Source: JAFDZO01 sp038225955
Lineage (GTDB): Bacteria > Bacteroidota > Ignavibacteria > Tepidaquicellales > Tepidaquicellaceae
Reading direction: 5' to 3'
Length of the DNA stretch: 26,379 nucleotides
Assembly: GCA_038225955.1 (NCBI GenBank)
Contig: JBBRQV010000027.1
Location: 1-26,379 of the forward strand
Below, one piece after another: positions 1 to 7,998 of the stretch (position 1 is the first letter of the stretch; each line of letters starts with the position of its first letter). Below the pieces are notes generated by a model that worked only from the letters and a program-made list of their open reading frames with translations, was not told where the DNA came from and did no database searches. The translations under genes were made by a program, and so were the position numbers.

Positions 1-477
1 GAGTTTTCAGATGTACCTGTTATAATTTTATCAGTCAGAAATTCAGAGAAGGATATTATAAATGCATTAGACTCCGGAGCAAACGATTACATTACAAAGC
101 CATTTAATATAGGAGAGCTTCTTGCACGGATAAGGGCGAGTCTAAGATATTATCAACCTGAACAAACTTCTTCTATATTTATTAATGGAGAAATATCAGT
201 AGATTTTTCAACGAGAACTGTGAAGAATAAAACTGAAATTGTGAAACTAACTACAACCGAGTTTTCCCTTCTCACTCTATTTATTCGTAATGCGGGGAAA
301 GTATTAACTCACCAATACATACTAAAGGAAGTCTGGGGAAAGCCATTCTCTGATGAGACACAATATCTCCGTGTTTACATAGCTCAGCTCAGAAAAAAAT
401 TTGAAATTGACCCCACTAAACCAAAAATATTTATTACTGAATCGGGAGTTGGGTACAGGATGGTTTTGAGCGAGTAA
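1..477 (+). CDS. kdpE: KdpE-like OmpR/PhoB-family response regulator, 5' truncated
   Basis: The reading frame is open from base 1, so the start and the phosphoacceptor aspartate lie outside the window. What remains is the end of the receiver domain (PVIILSVRN, then GANDYITKPF with the conserved lysine at the beta5 turn) and a complete winged-helix DNA-binding domain (TEFSLL, GKVLTHQYILKEVWG, QYLRVYIAQLRKKFE, ITESGVGYRM). The stretches FNIGELLARIRA and YLRVYIAQLRKK follow KdpE more closely than other OmpR-family regulators. KdpE works with the sensor kinase KdpD to switch on the high-affinity potassium transporter kdpFABC. The upstream neighbour that would confirm this, kdpD or kdpFABC, is not in view. 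The gene ends at a strong hairpin terminator 24 bases downstream. The family call is firm; the KdpE subfamily is likely rather than proven. Confidence 0.85.
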   Translation, partial: EFSDVPVIILSVRNSEKDIINALDSGANDYITKPFNIGELLARIRASLRYYQPEQTSSIFINGEISVDFSTRTVKNKTEIVKLTTTEFSLLTLFIRNAGKVLTHQYILKEVWGKPFSDETQYLRVYIAQLRKKFEIDPTKPKIFITESGVGYRMVLSE

Positions 478-500
478 GAAAAGTTTTCAATATAAATAAA

Positions 501-531
501 AAACCCCTCAAGACGTGTGTCTGAGGGGTTT
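501..531. terminator. Bidirectional rho-independent terminator between kdpE-like gene and tRNA-Thr
   Basis: Arms 501-514 and 519-531 pair with one bulged A and a four-base GTGT loop; the stem contains four consecutive C-G pairs. Read on the minus strand the hairpin is followed by a T-rich run (complement of 493-503), so it suits the tRNA transcript. Read on the plus strand it closes the kdpE-like gene, with a weaker T tail. Confidence 0.85.
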
Positions 532-537
532 ATCTTG

Positions 538-610
538 AGCTGGCAGAGGGATTTGAACCCCCGGCCTGCTGATTACAAATCAGCTGCTCTACCAGCTGAG
601 CTATGCCAGC
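538..610 (-). tRNA. tRNA-Thr (anticodon TGT)
   Basis: The minus strand folds into a standard 73-base cloverleaf. The acceptor pair is GCTGGCA with TGCCAGC, the D arm is GCTC/GAGC, and the anticodon stem GCTGA/TCAGC encloses the loop TTTGTAA. The T arm carries GGTTCAAATCC. The anticodon TGT (complement of 575-577) reads ACA and other threonine codons. The 3' CCA is not encoded (the next bases are CAA), so it must be added by CCA-transferase. The terminator at 501-531 follows directly. Confidence 0.95.
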
Positions 611-679
611 ACAATTTGAATGAATAACAAATATACGATTATCTCACAATACTTTCAATTACAAAATTTATTCTGCAAT

Positions 680-3004
680 TTATTTTTCGTATAAATTTAA
701 AACCTGTCCAATCATCACAGTATCCTTCTTCAAATCATTCCACTTTTTCAGGTTTTTCATCGAAATTCCTGTATCTTCTGAAATCGATGCAAGCGTATCG
801 CCCTTCTTTACTTTATATGTTTTTTTCTTTGAGCCTGTAGTCTTATTCTTTGTTTCCTTAGTTGTCACTGGTTCCTTTACAACAAGTATCTGACCGGGAA
901 CAATTACATCATTATCTAATTCATTCCAATCTCTCAAGTCTTCTAAAGAAACTTTGTACTTCTTTGCAATTAAAGTAAGATATTCTCCTTCTTCAACCTT
1001 ATGAGTTTTAGCTCCCTTTAGCTTAGCGTCGTCATTCTTCGAATCAATTTTTACATATGAGTAAATTTTTAATTTCTGTCCGATTAAAATTTTATCATCT
1101 TTCAAATTATTCCATTCTTTTAAATCCTCTGTTTCAACTTCGTATGTTTTTGCAATTGTACTTAAATAGTCACCTTCTTTTACTGTGTAAGTTTGAGATT
1201 TTTCTTTTTTAGTTACTACAGTGGTTTCAACTTTTTTCTCTTTTACTTTAGGTTCGGTTTTCTTTTTTGTCTCTACTACCGGAGGATCCGTTTTTTTAAG
1301 TACCGGGGGTAGTTTTATTTTTTCAGTTTGAGTATCTGTATTAGGGTTTTTATCAATATGCGTATCTGTTATAGGCAGCTCAATCTTTTCTTCTTTTTTT
1401 GTCGGAGTATTATCTACTATTTTATCATTTTTTGTCGTTGTAATTCCCATGTATGCATCGTAGTCAGCATCTGACATATACACACTAAGCTCCTGATCTT
1501 TGGCAGGATACTTGCCGTATTCAATTCCATTCCAGATTCTTAAATGCGTTGCGCAAACAGAATATTTATTCGCAACAGTTTCTAATCTGTCTTCCATTGC
1601 ACATTTGTGAGATATTTTCTTTCCGCTTGCAGTGGAGCCAATCATGTGCTTCTCTTTCACTTCATATCCTGTAACTCTAAATTCCGTTGAAGTAACCGAA
1701 GTGCCAAATTCATTTCTTTCGTTCCCGGCAAACTCGCATGTACAAATATATGCATCTTTATCTTTTTTCATATTAGATGCAAAGGCATCATATTTATTGT
1801 GAGGAATTCTCAATTGATAGGCAACATCATACTGCGGTAAACTTTCGTTTAATAATTCCGGATTCAATTCCATAATCACATCAACATCACTTTCACAGAG
1901 TTTTGCTATTTGTTCAAAACTTAAATTTCCTTTTACGTTTACTCTATCGAATGAAATTGCTCTGCCGTACTCAGGTGCTTTAAAGCCATAAGCTTCAGGA
2001 TTTCTGAAAATAAATGATAAAGCTAGTATGGAAGGAACATAATTTTTTGTTTCTCCGGGCAAATAACCTCTTACGCTCCAGTAATCTTTTGAACCGGCTT
2101 TTTTTATTGCTCCGCTTACTCTGCCCGGACCTGCATTGTATGCTGCAAATGCAAGGTACCAGTCATCAAAAGTTTTGTGCAAACTCTTTAAAAATCTTGC
2201 TGCGGATTCCGTTGCTTTCTCAAAATCTCTTCTGTCATCTCTGAACTGATCCTGATATAATCCAAACTCATAACCTGTCGCCGGCATAAACTGCCATAAG
2301 CCAACAGCGCCTGCGCGTGAAACGATTTTTGGGTCAAGTCCCGATTCCTGAACTGATAAATAAATCAGTTCTTCCGGAGCATTATTGTTACGTAAAATCT
2401 TTCGCATGATAGGGAAGTATTTTCCACTTCGGTAGAGAGTTTTATCCATAAAACTTCTTCCGCGGTCTGTCTTCGAAAAGAAATCAATGTATTCCTGTAC
2501 AGCTTCATTTTTAATAAGTGGAACATCTTTGCCATCAGGTAAAGGCTCTGATTCGTTCTCTGTGTACTGACTAATCTTTTCGTATTTTACACCAACTCTA
2601 TCTGCGAGTTTGAAGACAGGATTGCCTTCTTTTACATCAGGCTGAGTTACAATGTAATCTCTAGCAACACTTTGAGAGAGCTCGGTGTAATCAGATTTCC
2701 AGCTCGAGTAAAGTGGTTCATCTAATACTGACTGGTCAATTTTGTTGAGAATTTTAACGGCGTTATCGAAGCTTTTTTTTGCGTCTAAGTCTTCGTAAGC
2801 CTGATTGTGTGCGAGGGCAGATTTATAACTGTTAAACGCTTCTTCTAATTTTGTATAAACATCAAGTGAATCTTTAGCTCTTTCCTTCAGCCCTAAGTCC
2901 GGAGTATCTGCGCTTCCGCAGCCCGAGAGAAATTGAGAAAAGGAAAAAGCTAAAATGCATACAAAAATGAAGTAACAAGGGAAGAGGTTCTTGCTTTTAT
3001 TCAT
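680..3004 (-). CDS. mltD: Membrane-bound lytic murein transglycosylase D-like lipoprotein with LysM repeats
   Basis: This 774-residue protein should cleave the MurNAc-GlcNAc bond of peptidoglycan, forming 1,6-anhydroMurNAc ends, from a lipid-anchored position in the envelope. A signal peptide ends in the lipobox LSGC, with Cys29 as the predicted lipidation site. The SLT catalytic domain spans about 195-335: Glu220 in VQESGLDP is the expected catalytic acid, followed by GAVGLWQFMP and AAYNAGPGRV. C-terminal to it are LysM-type modules. Three are clear (about 605-650, 666-710 and 728-772) and two are degenerate (about 356-400 and 466-509). A lysine-, proline- and threonine-rich linker (about 525-604) separates catalytic and binding parts. 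E. coli MltD is about 450 residues with two LysM modules, so this protein is long for the family. It is transcribed alone, away from the neighbouring plus-strand gene. Confidence 0.93.
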   Translation of the reverse strand: MNKSKNLFPCYFIFVCILAFSFSQFLSGCGSADTPDLGLKERAKDSLDVYTKLEEAFNSYKSALAHNQAYEDLDAKKSFDNAVKILNKIDQSVLDEPLYSSWKSDYTELSQSVARDYIVTQPDVKEGNPVFKLADRVGVKYEKISQYTENESEPLPDGKDVPLIKNEAVQEYIDFFSKTDRGRSFMDKTLYRSGKYFPIMRKILRNNNAPEELIYLSVQESGLDPKIVSRAGAVGLWQFMPATGYEFGLYQDQFRDDRRDFEKATESAARFLKSLHKTFDDWYLAFAAYNAGPGRVSGAIKKAGSKDYWSVRGYLPGETKNYVPSILALSFIFRNPEAYGFKAPEYGRAISFDRVNVKGNLSFEQIAKLCESDVDVIMELNPELLNESLPQYDVAYQLRIPHNKYDAFASNMKKDKDAYICTCEFAGNERNEFGTSVTSTEFRVTGYEVKEKHMIGSTASGKKISHKCAMEDRLETVANKYSVCATHLRIWNGIEYGKYPAKDQELSVYMSDADYDAYMGITTTKNDKIVDNTPTKKEEKIELPITDTHIDKNPNTDTQTEKIKLPPVLKKTDPPVVETKKKTEPKVKEKKVETTVVTKKEKSQTYTVKEGDYLSTIAKTYEVETEDLKEWNNLKDDKILIGQKLKIYSYVKIDSKNDDAKLKGAKTHKVEEGEYLTLIAKKYKVSLEDLRDWNELDNDVIVPGQILVVKEPVTTKETKNKTTGSKKKTYKVKKGDTLASISEDTGISMKNLKKWNDLKKDTVMIGQVLNLYEK

Positions 3005-3462
3005 TTAGTCGATTTTTTAATTAGTATAAAAATATATTAGTTACTATGCTTAAAATCAAGCTATTTCTTAAGTAAGCCGTGAAATTATTAGAATTAAAAC
3101 TTTTAACTGAATTAATTGCAATATTGTTTCAAAATCGGAGAAATTTTCTTTCTGCAAATTTAAAACCAAACTGGGTTTAGGCATTATATGTGATTAGAAA
3201 TGTATATGCTGCACCTGTACGACAGAATAAAATCAGTTATTTTTAACATAATTTTTCTTATTATATAAGTAATCCAAAAAATCCTATCCCAAGGTAACGG
3301 ATAATTCACCTCTTTATAAAAAGAGGGAGTCTCGTTATGCCACATTAAAATTTTATTATCGGTGTAATCATAGAAATATGCTCAATCTGTGTTCCGGTTT
3401 TATATTTATAATTAAACTTTTTTAAAAACACTCTGTCAGACTTTCTAACTAAAGAATAAAAA
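3005..3462. other. Intergenic region between divergent mltD-like and T9SS protein genes
   Basis: This 458-base, very AT-rich gap lies between two divergently transcribed genes and should contain both promoters. I could not pick a convincing promoter pair by eye. The only distinct structure is a small palindrome at 3309-3326, CCTCTTT and AAAGAGG around an ATAA loop, which resembles a decayed version of the CT/GA-rich palindromes found elsewhere in the window. No open reading frame or RNA gene is evident. Confidence 0.5.
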
Positions 3463-4707
3463 ATGAAACCCTTCATCATCGTTCTTCTGGTAATTATTTT
3501 TCTCCCACTTGCATCCTTTTCGCAGGTGCCGATTTATTTTCACGTTAACTCCCATAACGAAGAAAACGGAAGCGACCCTAACTACAGCGATTCATCTACA
3601 TACTTTACTTACCGCGAACTTTCCAGAATCATCGGTGATACTATCTATGCTCACGGTGGCAAATGGAATTTTCAATCGGATTGGAAATTTTTAATCGGCT
3701 CTATTAAGTACGATCACGGAACTCCTGCAACTCTATCAAAAAGTTTACTGAAATGGTTTTATGAGAACAGGGGATTTGAAATAGATGCGCATCATCATAC
3801 GGGCAGTACGGTTTCATCCTACAATTATGCTGATGTAGCACACTTGATTGATTCGCTCGGCGTTCCTTCTTCAAAAAATGTGGGAGGATTCGAGTGGCTG
3901 GATACAACGTGGCAGGTTTATGAAACGGGTCTGAGAGGTCAGACGTTTTTATCTTACGTATGGTCGCCGAATGTTATCTGGGGCGGAGGTACGCCGAGCC
4001 ACACTAACGATTTGAATACTTACGGAGCATGGAAGCCGAAGAACAGTACAAGCATTGCAAATTTTTATATCAACGATACTACTAAAAGAGTTACGCTTAT
4101 AGGTAACGGCTGCTCAACACAGATTGCTGATACTTCAAATCTTACCTATGTGTTTAATACTATTACTCAGGCGATAAATTATGCGCAGACTCATCCCGGA
4201 AAATATTATTCTGCTAATCTTATGTTTAACATTCGCAATTTAAATTCCGGCCTTATAACTAAAATGAGCCAGATACTTACTATGCTGCAGCCATATTTCG
4301 CTTCGGGGAAATTAGTCTGGAAATCTTTAACGGAAAAATATAATACATATAATTCACTCTATCATAATTCACAAAATACGTTGTTGTGTCTTGATGTTCC
4401 GACTGATGTAACAAACTCTGAAGGAAATCTTTTACCCAATGAAATAAAATTAGAGCAGAATTACCCGAACCCCTTTAATCCTACGACTAAAATTAATTAC
4501 TCGTTACAAAATTCTAAAAATGTTTCATTGAAAATATATGATACTATGGGTAGGGAAGTTGCTCTGTTAGTAAATGAATTTCAGGGCGCAGGAAATTACT
4601 CGGTAGATTTTAATTCCACATCATTAAATCTTTCAAGCGGAACGTATTATTATTCTTTAGAGACAGGTGATTTTAAGGAAGTAAAGAAGATGGTGCTGGT
4701 GAAGTGA
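3463..4707 (+). CDS. T9SS-exported protein, possible NodB-like polysaccharide deacetylase
   Basis: The 414-residue protein has an N-terminal signal peptide (about 1-21, ending ASFSQ) and a C-terminal T9SS sorting domain (about 326-414). That domain starts at EQNYPNPFNPTTKI and ends in KKMVLVK, so export through the outer membrane and surface attachment or release are expected. The middle (about 22-310) is not a textbook family. RGFEIDAHHHTG (about 103-114) sits after a helix in the same way as motif 2 (EIGxHxxxH) of polysaccharide deacetylases, and VNSHNEE near the start could supply further metal ligands. That makes a distant (beta/alpha)-barrel deacetylase plausible but unproven; the canonical TFDDG motif is not visible. 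It appears to be monocistronic. Confidence 0.8.
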   Translation: MKPFIIVLLVIIFLPLASFSQVPIYFHVNSHNEENGSDPNYSDSSTYFTYRELSRIIGDTIYAHGGKWNFQSDWKFLIGSIKYDHGTPATLSKSLLKWFYENRGFEIDAHHHTGSTVSSYNYADVAHLIDSLGVPSSKNVGGFEWLDTTWQVYETGLRGQTFLSYVWSPNVIWGGGTPSHTNDLNTYGAWKPKNSTSIANFYINDTTKRVTLIGNGCSTQIADTSNLTYVFNTITQAINYAQTHPGKYYSANLMFNIRNLNSGLITKMSQILTMLQPYFASGKLVWKSLTEKYNTYNSLYHNSQNTLLCLDVPTDVTNSEGNLLPNEIKLEQNYPNPFNPTTKINYSLQNSKNVSLKIYDTMGREVALLVNEFQGAGNYSVDFNSTSLNLSSGTYYYSLETGDFKEVKKMVLVK

Positions 4708-4745
4708 TTTCAATCAAAGATTTCCCTGATTTGAAATGATTTTTT
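4707..4745 (+). terminator. AT-rich hairpin terminator after the T9SS protein gene
   Basis: Arms ATTTCAATCA (4707-4716) and TGATTTGAAAT (4727-4737) pair with one bulged A, and a T tract follows at 4740-4745. The hairpin begins on the last base of the stop codon. It is low in GC, so termination may be only partial. Confidence 0.5.
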
Positions 4746-4831
4746 ATGATTGATGTAACTGCACAAATATTTTATCATTTAAATCAAAATGAATCAGTAC
4801 AATCAGTGATTAAATTTTGTGCAAAAAAAAA

Positions 4832-4855
4832 CGCCGGACTCTCTCATATCCGGCG
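4832..4855 (-). terminator. Rho-independent terminator of the small periplasmic protein gene
   Basis: Perfect seven-base arms CGCCGGA (4832-4838) and TCCGGCG (4849-4855) enclose a ten-base loop. On the minus strand the hairpin is followed by nine consecutive T residues (complement of 4823-4831). It lies 56 bases past the stop codon of the minus-strand gene at 4912. Confidence 0.85.
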
Positions 4856-4911
4856 CGTGTCATTTTAGTAACGGAGATTACTAAATGAGGGATGTATATT
4901 AAGGGAAAATC

Positions 4912-5268
4912 TTAATTCATATCAATTGTGTATTTGAAAGTCTTTCCTGCGAAATCTTTTCCTGCCCATGCGTTTATTGCATTTATCTTACTTTCTACAT
5001 AGCTGTTCAGTTGTTTGTTTTCACCTTCAACACTTGTAAGTGAAATCTTTCCGTTATTCTTAACAGTTAGATAAACTGTTGCTTCACCTTTTAAATTTTT
5101 ATCTTCAAATTTAAGATAAACAGGAAGCAGCAGCATGTGTTTTATTTCTTGTTTGAATTGATAGTGTATATCAGATTCTTTTGATATTGTTAATTCGCTA
5201 GCTTTTGCAATGTTCAGTGTAAGAGTAAGCAGTACAGCAGCCGTCAATAAGTATTTTACAGGTCTCAT
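4912..5268 (-). CDS. Small exported protein with TonB C-terminal-like domain
   Basis: The ATG at 5268 is preferred because it starts directly at a signal peptide (MRPVKYLLTAAVLLTLTLNIAKASE), giving 118 residues. A longer reading to 5310 would need a GTG start and put 14 polar residues before the signal peptide. The mature part (about 90 residues) contains KGEATVYLTVKNNGKISL followed by SVEGENKQLNSYVESKINAI. This resembles the beta-strand pattern (GxVxVxFxVxxDGxI) of TonB C-terminal-like domains in small Bacteroidota periplasmic proteins. It lacks the proline-rich linker and the membrane anchor of a true TonB, so an energy-transducing role is unlikely. Its function is unknown. It is a single gene with its own terminator. 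Confidence 0.7.
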   Translation of the reverse strand: MRPVKYLLTAAVLLTLTLNIAKASELTISKESDIHYQFKQEIKHMLLLPVYLKFEDKNLKGEATVYLTVKNNGKISLTSVEGENKQLNSYVESKINAINAWAGKDFAGKTFKYTIDMN

Positions 5269-5451
5269 TTTATATTTCTTAATTTTGTTTGTGAATTGTT
5301 GTATATACACTTAGACGGAAGCGATAAAAAAAGGTTGCACTAAATTAAAAAATATGTTATACTTTACTGTTTCTTAATGAAAAACACATCATAAAAAATG
5401 ACCGTCATATTTTGACTGACATCGAAAAGCAAACTATTTAATAAAGTTTTA

Positions 5452-6438
5452 ATGGAAAAATACTATAATCTTAAAGTTCCGAAGGTTACAGGGAAACAGA
5501 GAATTGATAAATACATAGCAGGATTTATTGAAAACGCATCGCGTACAAAAGTACAAAAATCTATAAATCTCGGGCAGGTAACAGTAAACGGCGACCTTGT
5601 AAAATCGAATTATATAGTAAAGCCCGAGGATGAAATTGATATTGAACTGCAGGTCGAAGAGCGCGGAGATATTGTAGCAGAAAATATTCCGTTGGATATT
5701 ACCTATGAAGATGAGTATTTACTTGTGATAAATAAACCCGCCGGAATGGTAACTCATCCCGCATACAAAAACTGGAATGGTACACTTGTAAATGCAGTGA
5801 TGTATCATGCACAGCAGAAAAACGATGCGCTATCGAGTCTGAATGGATTTGAGCGTGCAGGAATTGTGCACAGATTGGATAAAGATACATCGGGTTTAAT
5901 TGTTGTTGCAAAGGATGAAGTTACCCATAGAAAACTTGCCGACCAGTTTTTTCATCACACAACGGAGCGCGAGTATAACTCAATCGTATGGGGAAAGTTT
6001 AAAGAGAGAGCAGGCACAATAGAGGAACGCATCGGGCACGATAGACGCGATAGAAAAAAATACATGGTTGTAAATGAAGATGTTCTTGGGAAAAATGCAA
6101 TCACAAATTATGAAGTGATTGAAGAATTTGATTTCCTTACATTGATAAAATTGAATCTGAAAACAGGACGCACACATCAGATAAGAGTTCACATGTCGTT
6201 CAAAGGTCATCCCGTTTTTGGTGATGAATTGTACGGAGGCAGGGAGCCGAAGAAAATTCAGATGACTTCGAATTTAAAATCACGAATAAAAAATCTTTTA
6301 GATATTATGCCTCGTCAGGCATTGCATGCAAGAGTACTTGGGTTTTTCCATCCGCATAAAAAAGAAAAAATGCGCTTCGAAGCAGAACTTCCGCAGGATA
6401 TGAAAGATGTTTTGGAGAAGGTGAGAGTCAGTTCATAA
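5452..6438 (+). CDS. rluD: RluA/RluD-family ribosomal large-subunit pseudouridine synthase
   Basis: The 328-residue protein should convert specific uridines of 23S rRNA to pseudouridine. An N-terminal S4 RNA-binding domain covers about 14-66 (RIDKYIAGF, NLGQVTVNG). The catalytic domain covers about 80-310, with the signature GIVHRLDKDTSGL, in which Asp143 is the expected catalytic nucleophile. Supporting motifs are VINKPAGMVTHP (about 92-103) and KTGRTHQIRVHM (about 237-248). Length and domain order fit RluD, which modifies helix 69, although RluC-like specificity cannot be excluded by motif alone. The next gene starts nine bases after the stop codon, so they may be co-transcribed. Confidence 0.92.
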   Translation: MEKYYNLKVPKVTGKQRIDKYIAGFIENASRTKVQKSINLGQVTVNGDLVKSNYIVKPEDEIDIELQVEERGDIVAENIPLDITYEDEYLLVINKPAGMVTHPAYKNWNGTLVNAVMYHAQQKNDALSSLNGFERAGIVHRLDKDTSGLIVVAKDEVTHRKLADQFFHHTTEREYNSIVWGKFKERAGTIEERIGHDRRDRKKYMVVNEDVLGKNAITNYEVIEEFDFLTLIKLNLKTGRTHQIRVHMSFKGHPVFGDELYGGREPKKIQMTSNLKSRIKNLLDIMPRQALHARVLGFFHPHKKEKMRFEAELPQDMKDVLEKVRVSS

Positions 6439-6447
6439 AGCAATTAT

Positions 6448-6993
6448 ATGAAATTACCAAATTTTTTTATGATTTTAAAAAAGAAATTATTTTTGACGAT
6501 TATTTTTATGTTAATCATTTCAGGCTGTCAACCTGACTATGATGAAACAAAAAATTTATATGTGAGCAACAAAAATACGTTCGATAAAATACGCGTAAAG
6601 ATGGAAGAAATGAAAATAGATGTAAGTTTTTTAAATTTAAACAAAAATATTCTTTATAGAATAACTAGACCTTCTTCTTTATTAAAGTTAAACTTTGATT
6701 ATTTAGTTGTATTAAAAAAAGATCATGATGAATACTCATTTTTTTCAAAAGACGATTTTGCAGAATTTGATGCTGATAGTTTAAAAATTACTGAAAATTT
6801 TAAAACAAAAATATCTGATTTGAAAGAGTTGGCGGTTCTTTTTAGTAGTTTAAATAGTCATTATTTTCATACGGCATCAGGGAATTTTATTCTAATAGAT
6901 AATATTGAGTATTTTAAATTTGCAGAAACACCCGCAGACTATATACGGCTTGATAGCAACTGGTATTATTCAAAATATGGTATGGGTATGTAA
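6448..6993 (+). CDS. Hypothetical lipoprotein
   Basis: I do not recognise this 181-residue family. The N terminus is a lipoprotein signal: a lysine-rich segment (KKK at 11-13), a hydrophobic core, then the lipobox IISGC with Cys27 as the lipidation site. An internal ATG at 6469 (MILKKKLF) would give a more usual signal length, so the true start may be there. The mature part is rich in lysine, aspartate and phenylalanine, shows no known motif, and ends in LDSNWYYSKYG. It starts nine bases after the rluD-like gene and is followed by REP-like palindromes that separate it from the next lipoprotein gene. Base composition is more AT-rich than rluD. Confidence 0.7.
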   Translation: MKLPNFFMILKKKLFLTIIFMLIISGCQPDYDETKNLYVSNKNTFDKIRVKMEEMKIDVSFLNLNKNILYRITRPSSLLKLNFDYLVVLKKDHDEYSFFSKDDFAEFDADSLKITENFKTKISDLKELAVLFSSLNSHYFHTASGNFILIDNIEYFKFAETPADYIRLDSNWYYSKYGMGM

Positions 6994-6998
6994 ATATT

Positions 6999-7034
6999 TC
7001 CCCTCCTTACCAAGGAGGGGTTAGGGGTGGTTTA
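6999..7034. repeat. REP-like CT/GA palindrome with AGGGGTGG tail
   Basis: Perfect nine-base arms CCCCTCCTT (7000-7008) and AAGGAGGGG (7012-7020) flank a three-base loop and are followed by TTAGGGGTGGTTTA (7021-7034). The same hairpin-plus-tail arrangement recurs at 11708-11744 and in degenerate form at 7058-7094. It starts six bases past the stop codon of the upstream lipoprotein gene. Confidence 0.75.
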
Positions 7035-7057
7035 ATGAGTAAAGCATCAGTAATTCT

Positions 7058-7094
7058 TTCCCCTCCTTTATAGAGGGAACAGTGGGAGGTTTAA
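7058..7094. repeat. Degenerate second copy of the REP-like palindrome
   Basis: TTCCCCTCCTT repeats the start of the neighbouring element 60 bases downstream in the same orientation, then diverges (ATAGAGGGAA) before a related tail, GTGGGAGGTTTA. The hairpin is shortened. The pair forms a small cluster between two lipoprotein genes. Confidence 0.6.
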
Positions 7095-7119
7095 GTCAAA
7101 TAATTCTCCATATTATATA

Positions 7120-7617
7120 ATGTCATTTATAATAAAAAATTTAACAGTTTTACTTTTAATATCTTGCTGCTTTATTTCTTGTAAGGAAAAGGTTAGTGAA
7201 TCCAAATATATTTCTAGCAAGTGCAAGGATATTAATAAGATTGATATACTTTCAAATCTGATTATGAAAAAAGAATATATTCGTGCGGAAATGCTACCTA
7301 GGAAAGAAACTTATTTGGAGGCAGATAATTTTTTAAAAGCAGGGAAAGTATTTTTTGATACTTTAGGTAACAAGATTAGAGTAAAGCAAGAGGATTCTCT
7401 AAAGGGAAAAGATGTAAATAGGATTATATTTTCGGATTATGATGTTAATTCAGATACAACAACTATCAAATTAAAAGTACTTTTTATTGGGTCCTACATA
7501 AATATATTGGGTGAAATTAGGCAAATACCTAGTGTCAAATCACAATTCAGTTTTAAATTTGATACACTTAACTGCAAATGGTTAACAACAGATTCTACTT
7601 GGGATTATGTACAGTAA
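7120..7617 (+). CDS. Hypothetical lipoprotein
   Basis: This 165-residue protein is not recognised. It carries a clear lipoprotein signal peptide (MSFIIKNLTVLLLISCCFISC), with Cys21 of the FISC lipobox as the predicted lipidation site. The mature part looks like a small beta-rich domain: alternating charged and hydrophobic stretches such as TTIKLKVLFIGSYINILGEI and SQFSFKFDTLNCKW, ending TTDSTWDYVQ. It shares with the upstream lipoprotein its size, envelope location and a tryptophan-containing C terminus, but no clear sequence similarity. The small membrane protein gene starts 16 bases downstream, so the two are probably transcribed together. Confidence 0.7.
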   Translation: MSFIIKNLTVLLLISCCFISCKEKVSESKYISSKCKDINKIDILSNLIMKKEYIRAEMLPRKETYLEADNFLKAGKVFFDTLGNKIRVKQEDSLKGKDVNRIIFSDYDVNSDTTTIKLKVLFIGSYINILGEIRQIPSVKSQFSFKFDTLNCKWLTTDSTWDYVQ

Positions 7618-7633
7618 TAAAACAACAAATTAA

Positions 7634-7924
7634 ATGACAGGCAAACTAATAAGCAACAGAATATTCCTAGCAATAAACATCATCTGCCTATTGCTCAGCA
7701 TCAATCTGCAATACGGATATATAAAAGAGCTGAATAACTCTCAATGGGTGCTTGTATTTTTTCCTGTGATAGCATTCGCTCCGTTTATACTTGTAGTATA
7801 TTTTTTTATATTTAAGAAATTACTTCCTACAATCCCAAATCCGGATAAGAGTTTTATTATAATAAATATTCTTATTCTGTTTTATTTATCTGCAGTTGAG
7901 TATAGTTACATTCTTACCAGATAA
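7634..7924 (+). CDS. Small hypothetical integral membrane protein
   Basis: The 96-residue product has three hydrophobic segments long enough to cross the membrane: about 10-28 (IFLAINIICLLLSINLQYG), 38-61 (WVLVFFPVIAFAPFILVVYFF, approximate) and 73-93 (SFIIINILILFYLSAVEYSYI). Short charged loops lie between them. No family is recognised. It follows the lipoprotein gene by 16 bases and precedes the large T9SS protein gene by 74 bases. It may be a membrane partner of the preceding lipoprotein, but that rests only on position. Confidence 0.6.
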   Translation: MTGKLISNRIFLAINIICLLLSINLQYGYIKELNNSQWVLVFFPVIAFAPFILVVYFFIFKKLLPTIPNPDKSFIIINILILFYLSAVEYSYILTR

Positions 7925-7998
7925 ATTCACCAGCATTTCCCTTCGTATATTAATATTCCTTCAAAAAAGTTACTTTACGGGAGACTAAACCCACACGT

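Noticed and set aside
2014..2244. Plus-strand open frame inside the mltD-like gene
   Set aside because: It lies wholly opposite the SLT domain coding sequence, has leucine-rich shadow composition and no start signal.
5269..5310. Extension of the small TonB-C-like protein to a GTG at 5310
   Set aside because: It would place 14 polar residues ahead of a clean signal peptide that begins at the ATG at 5268.
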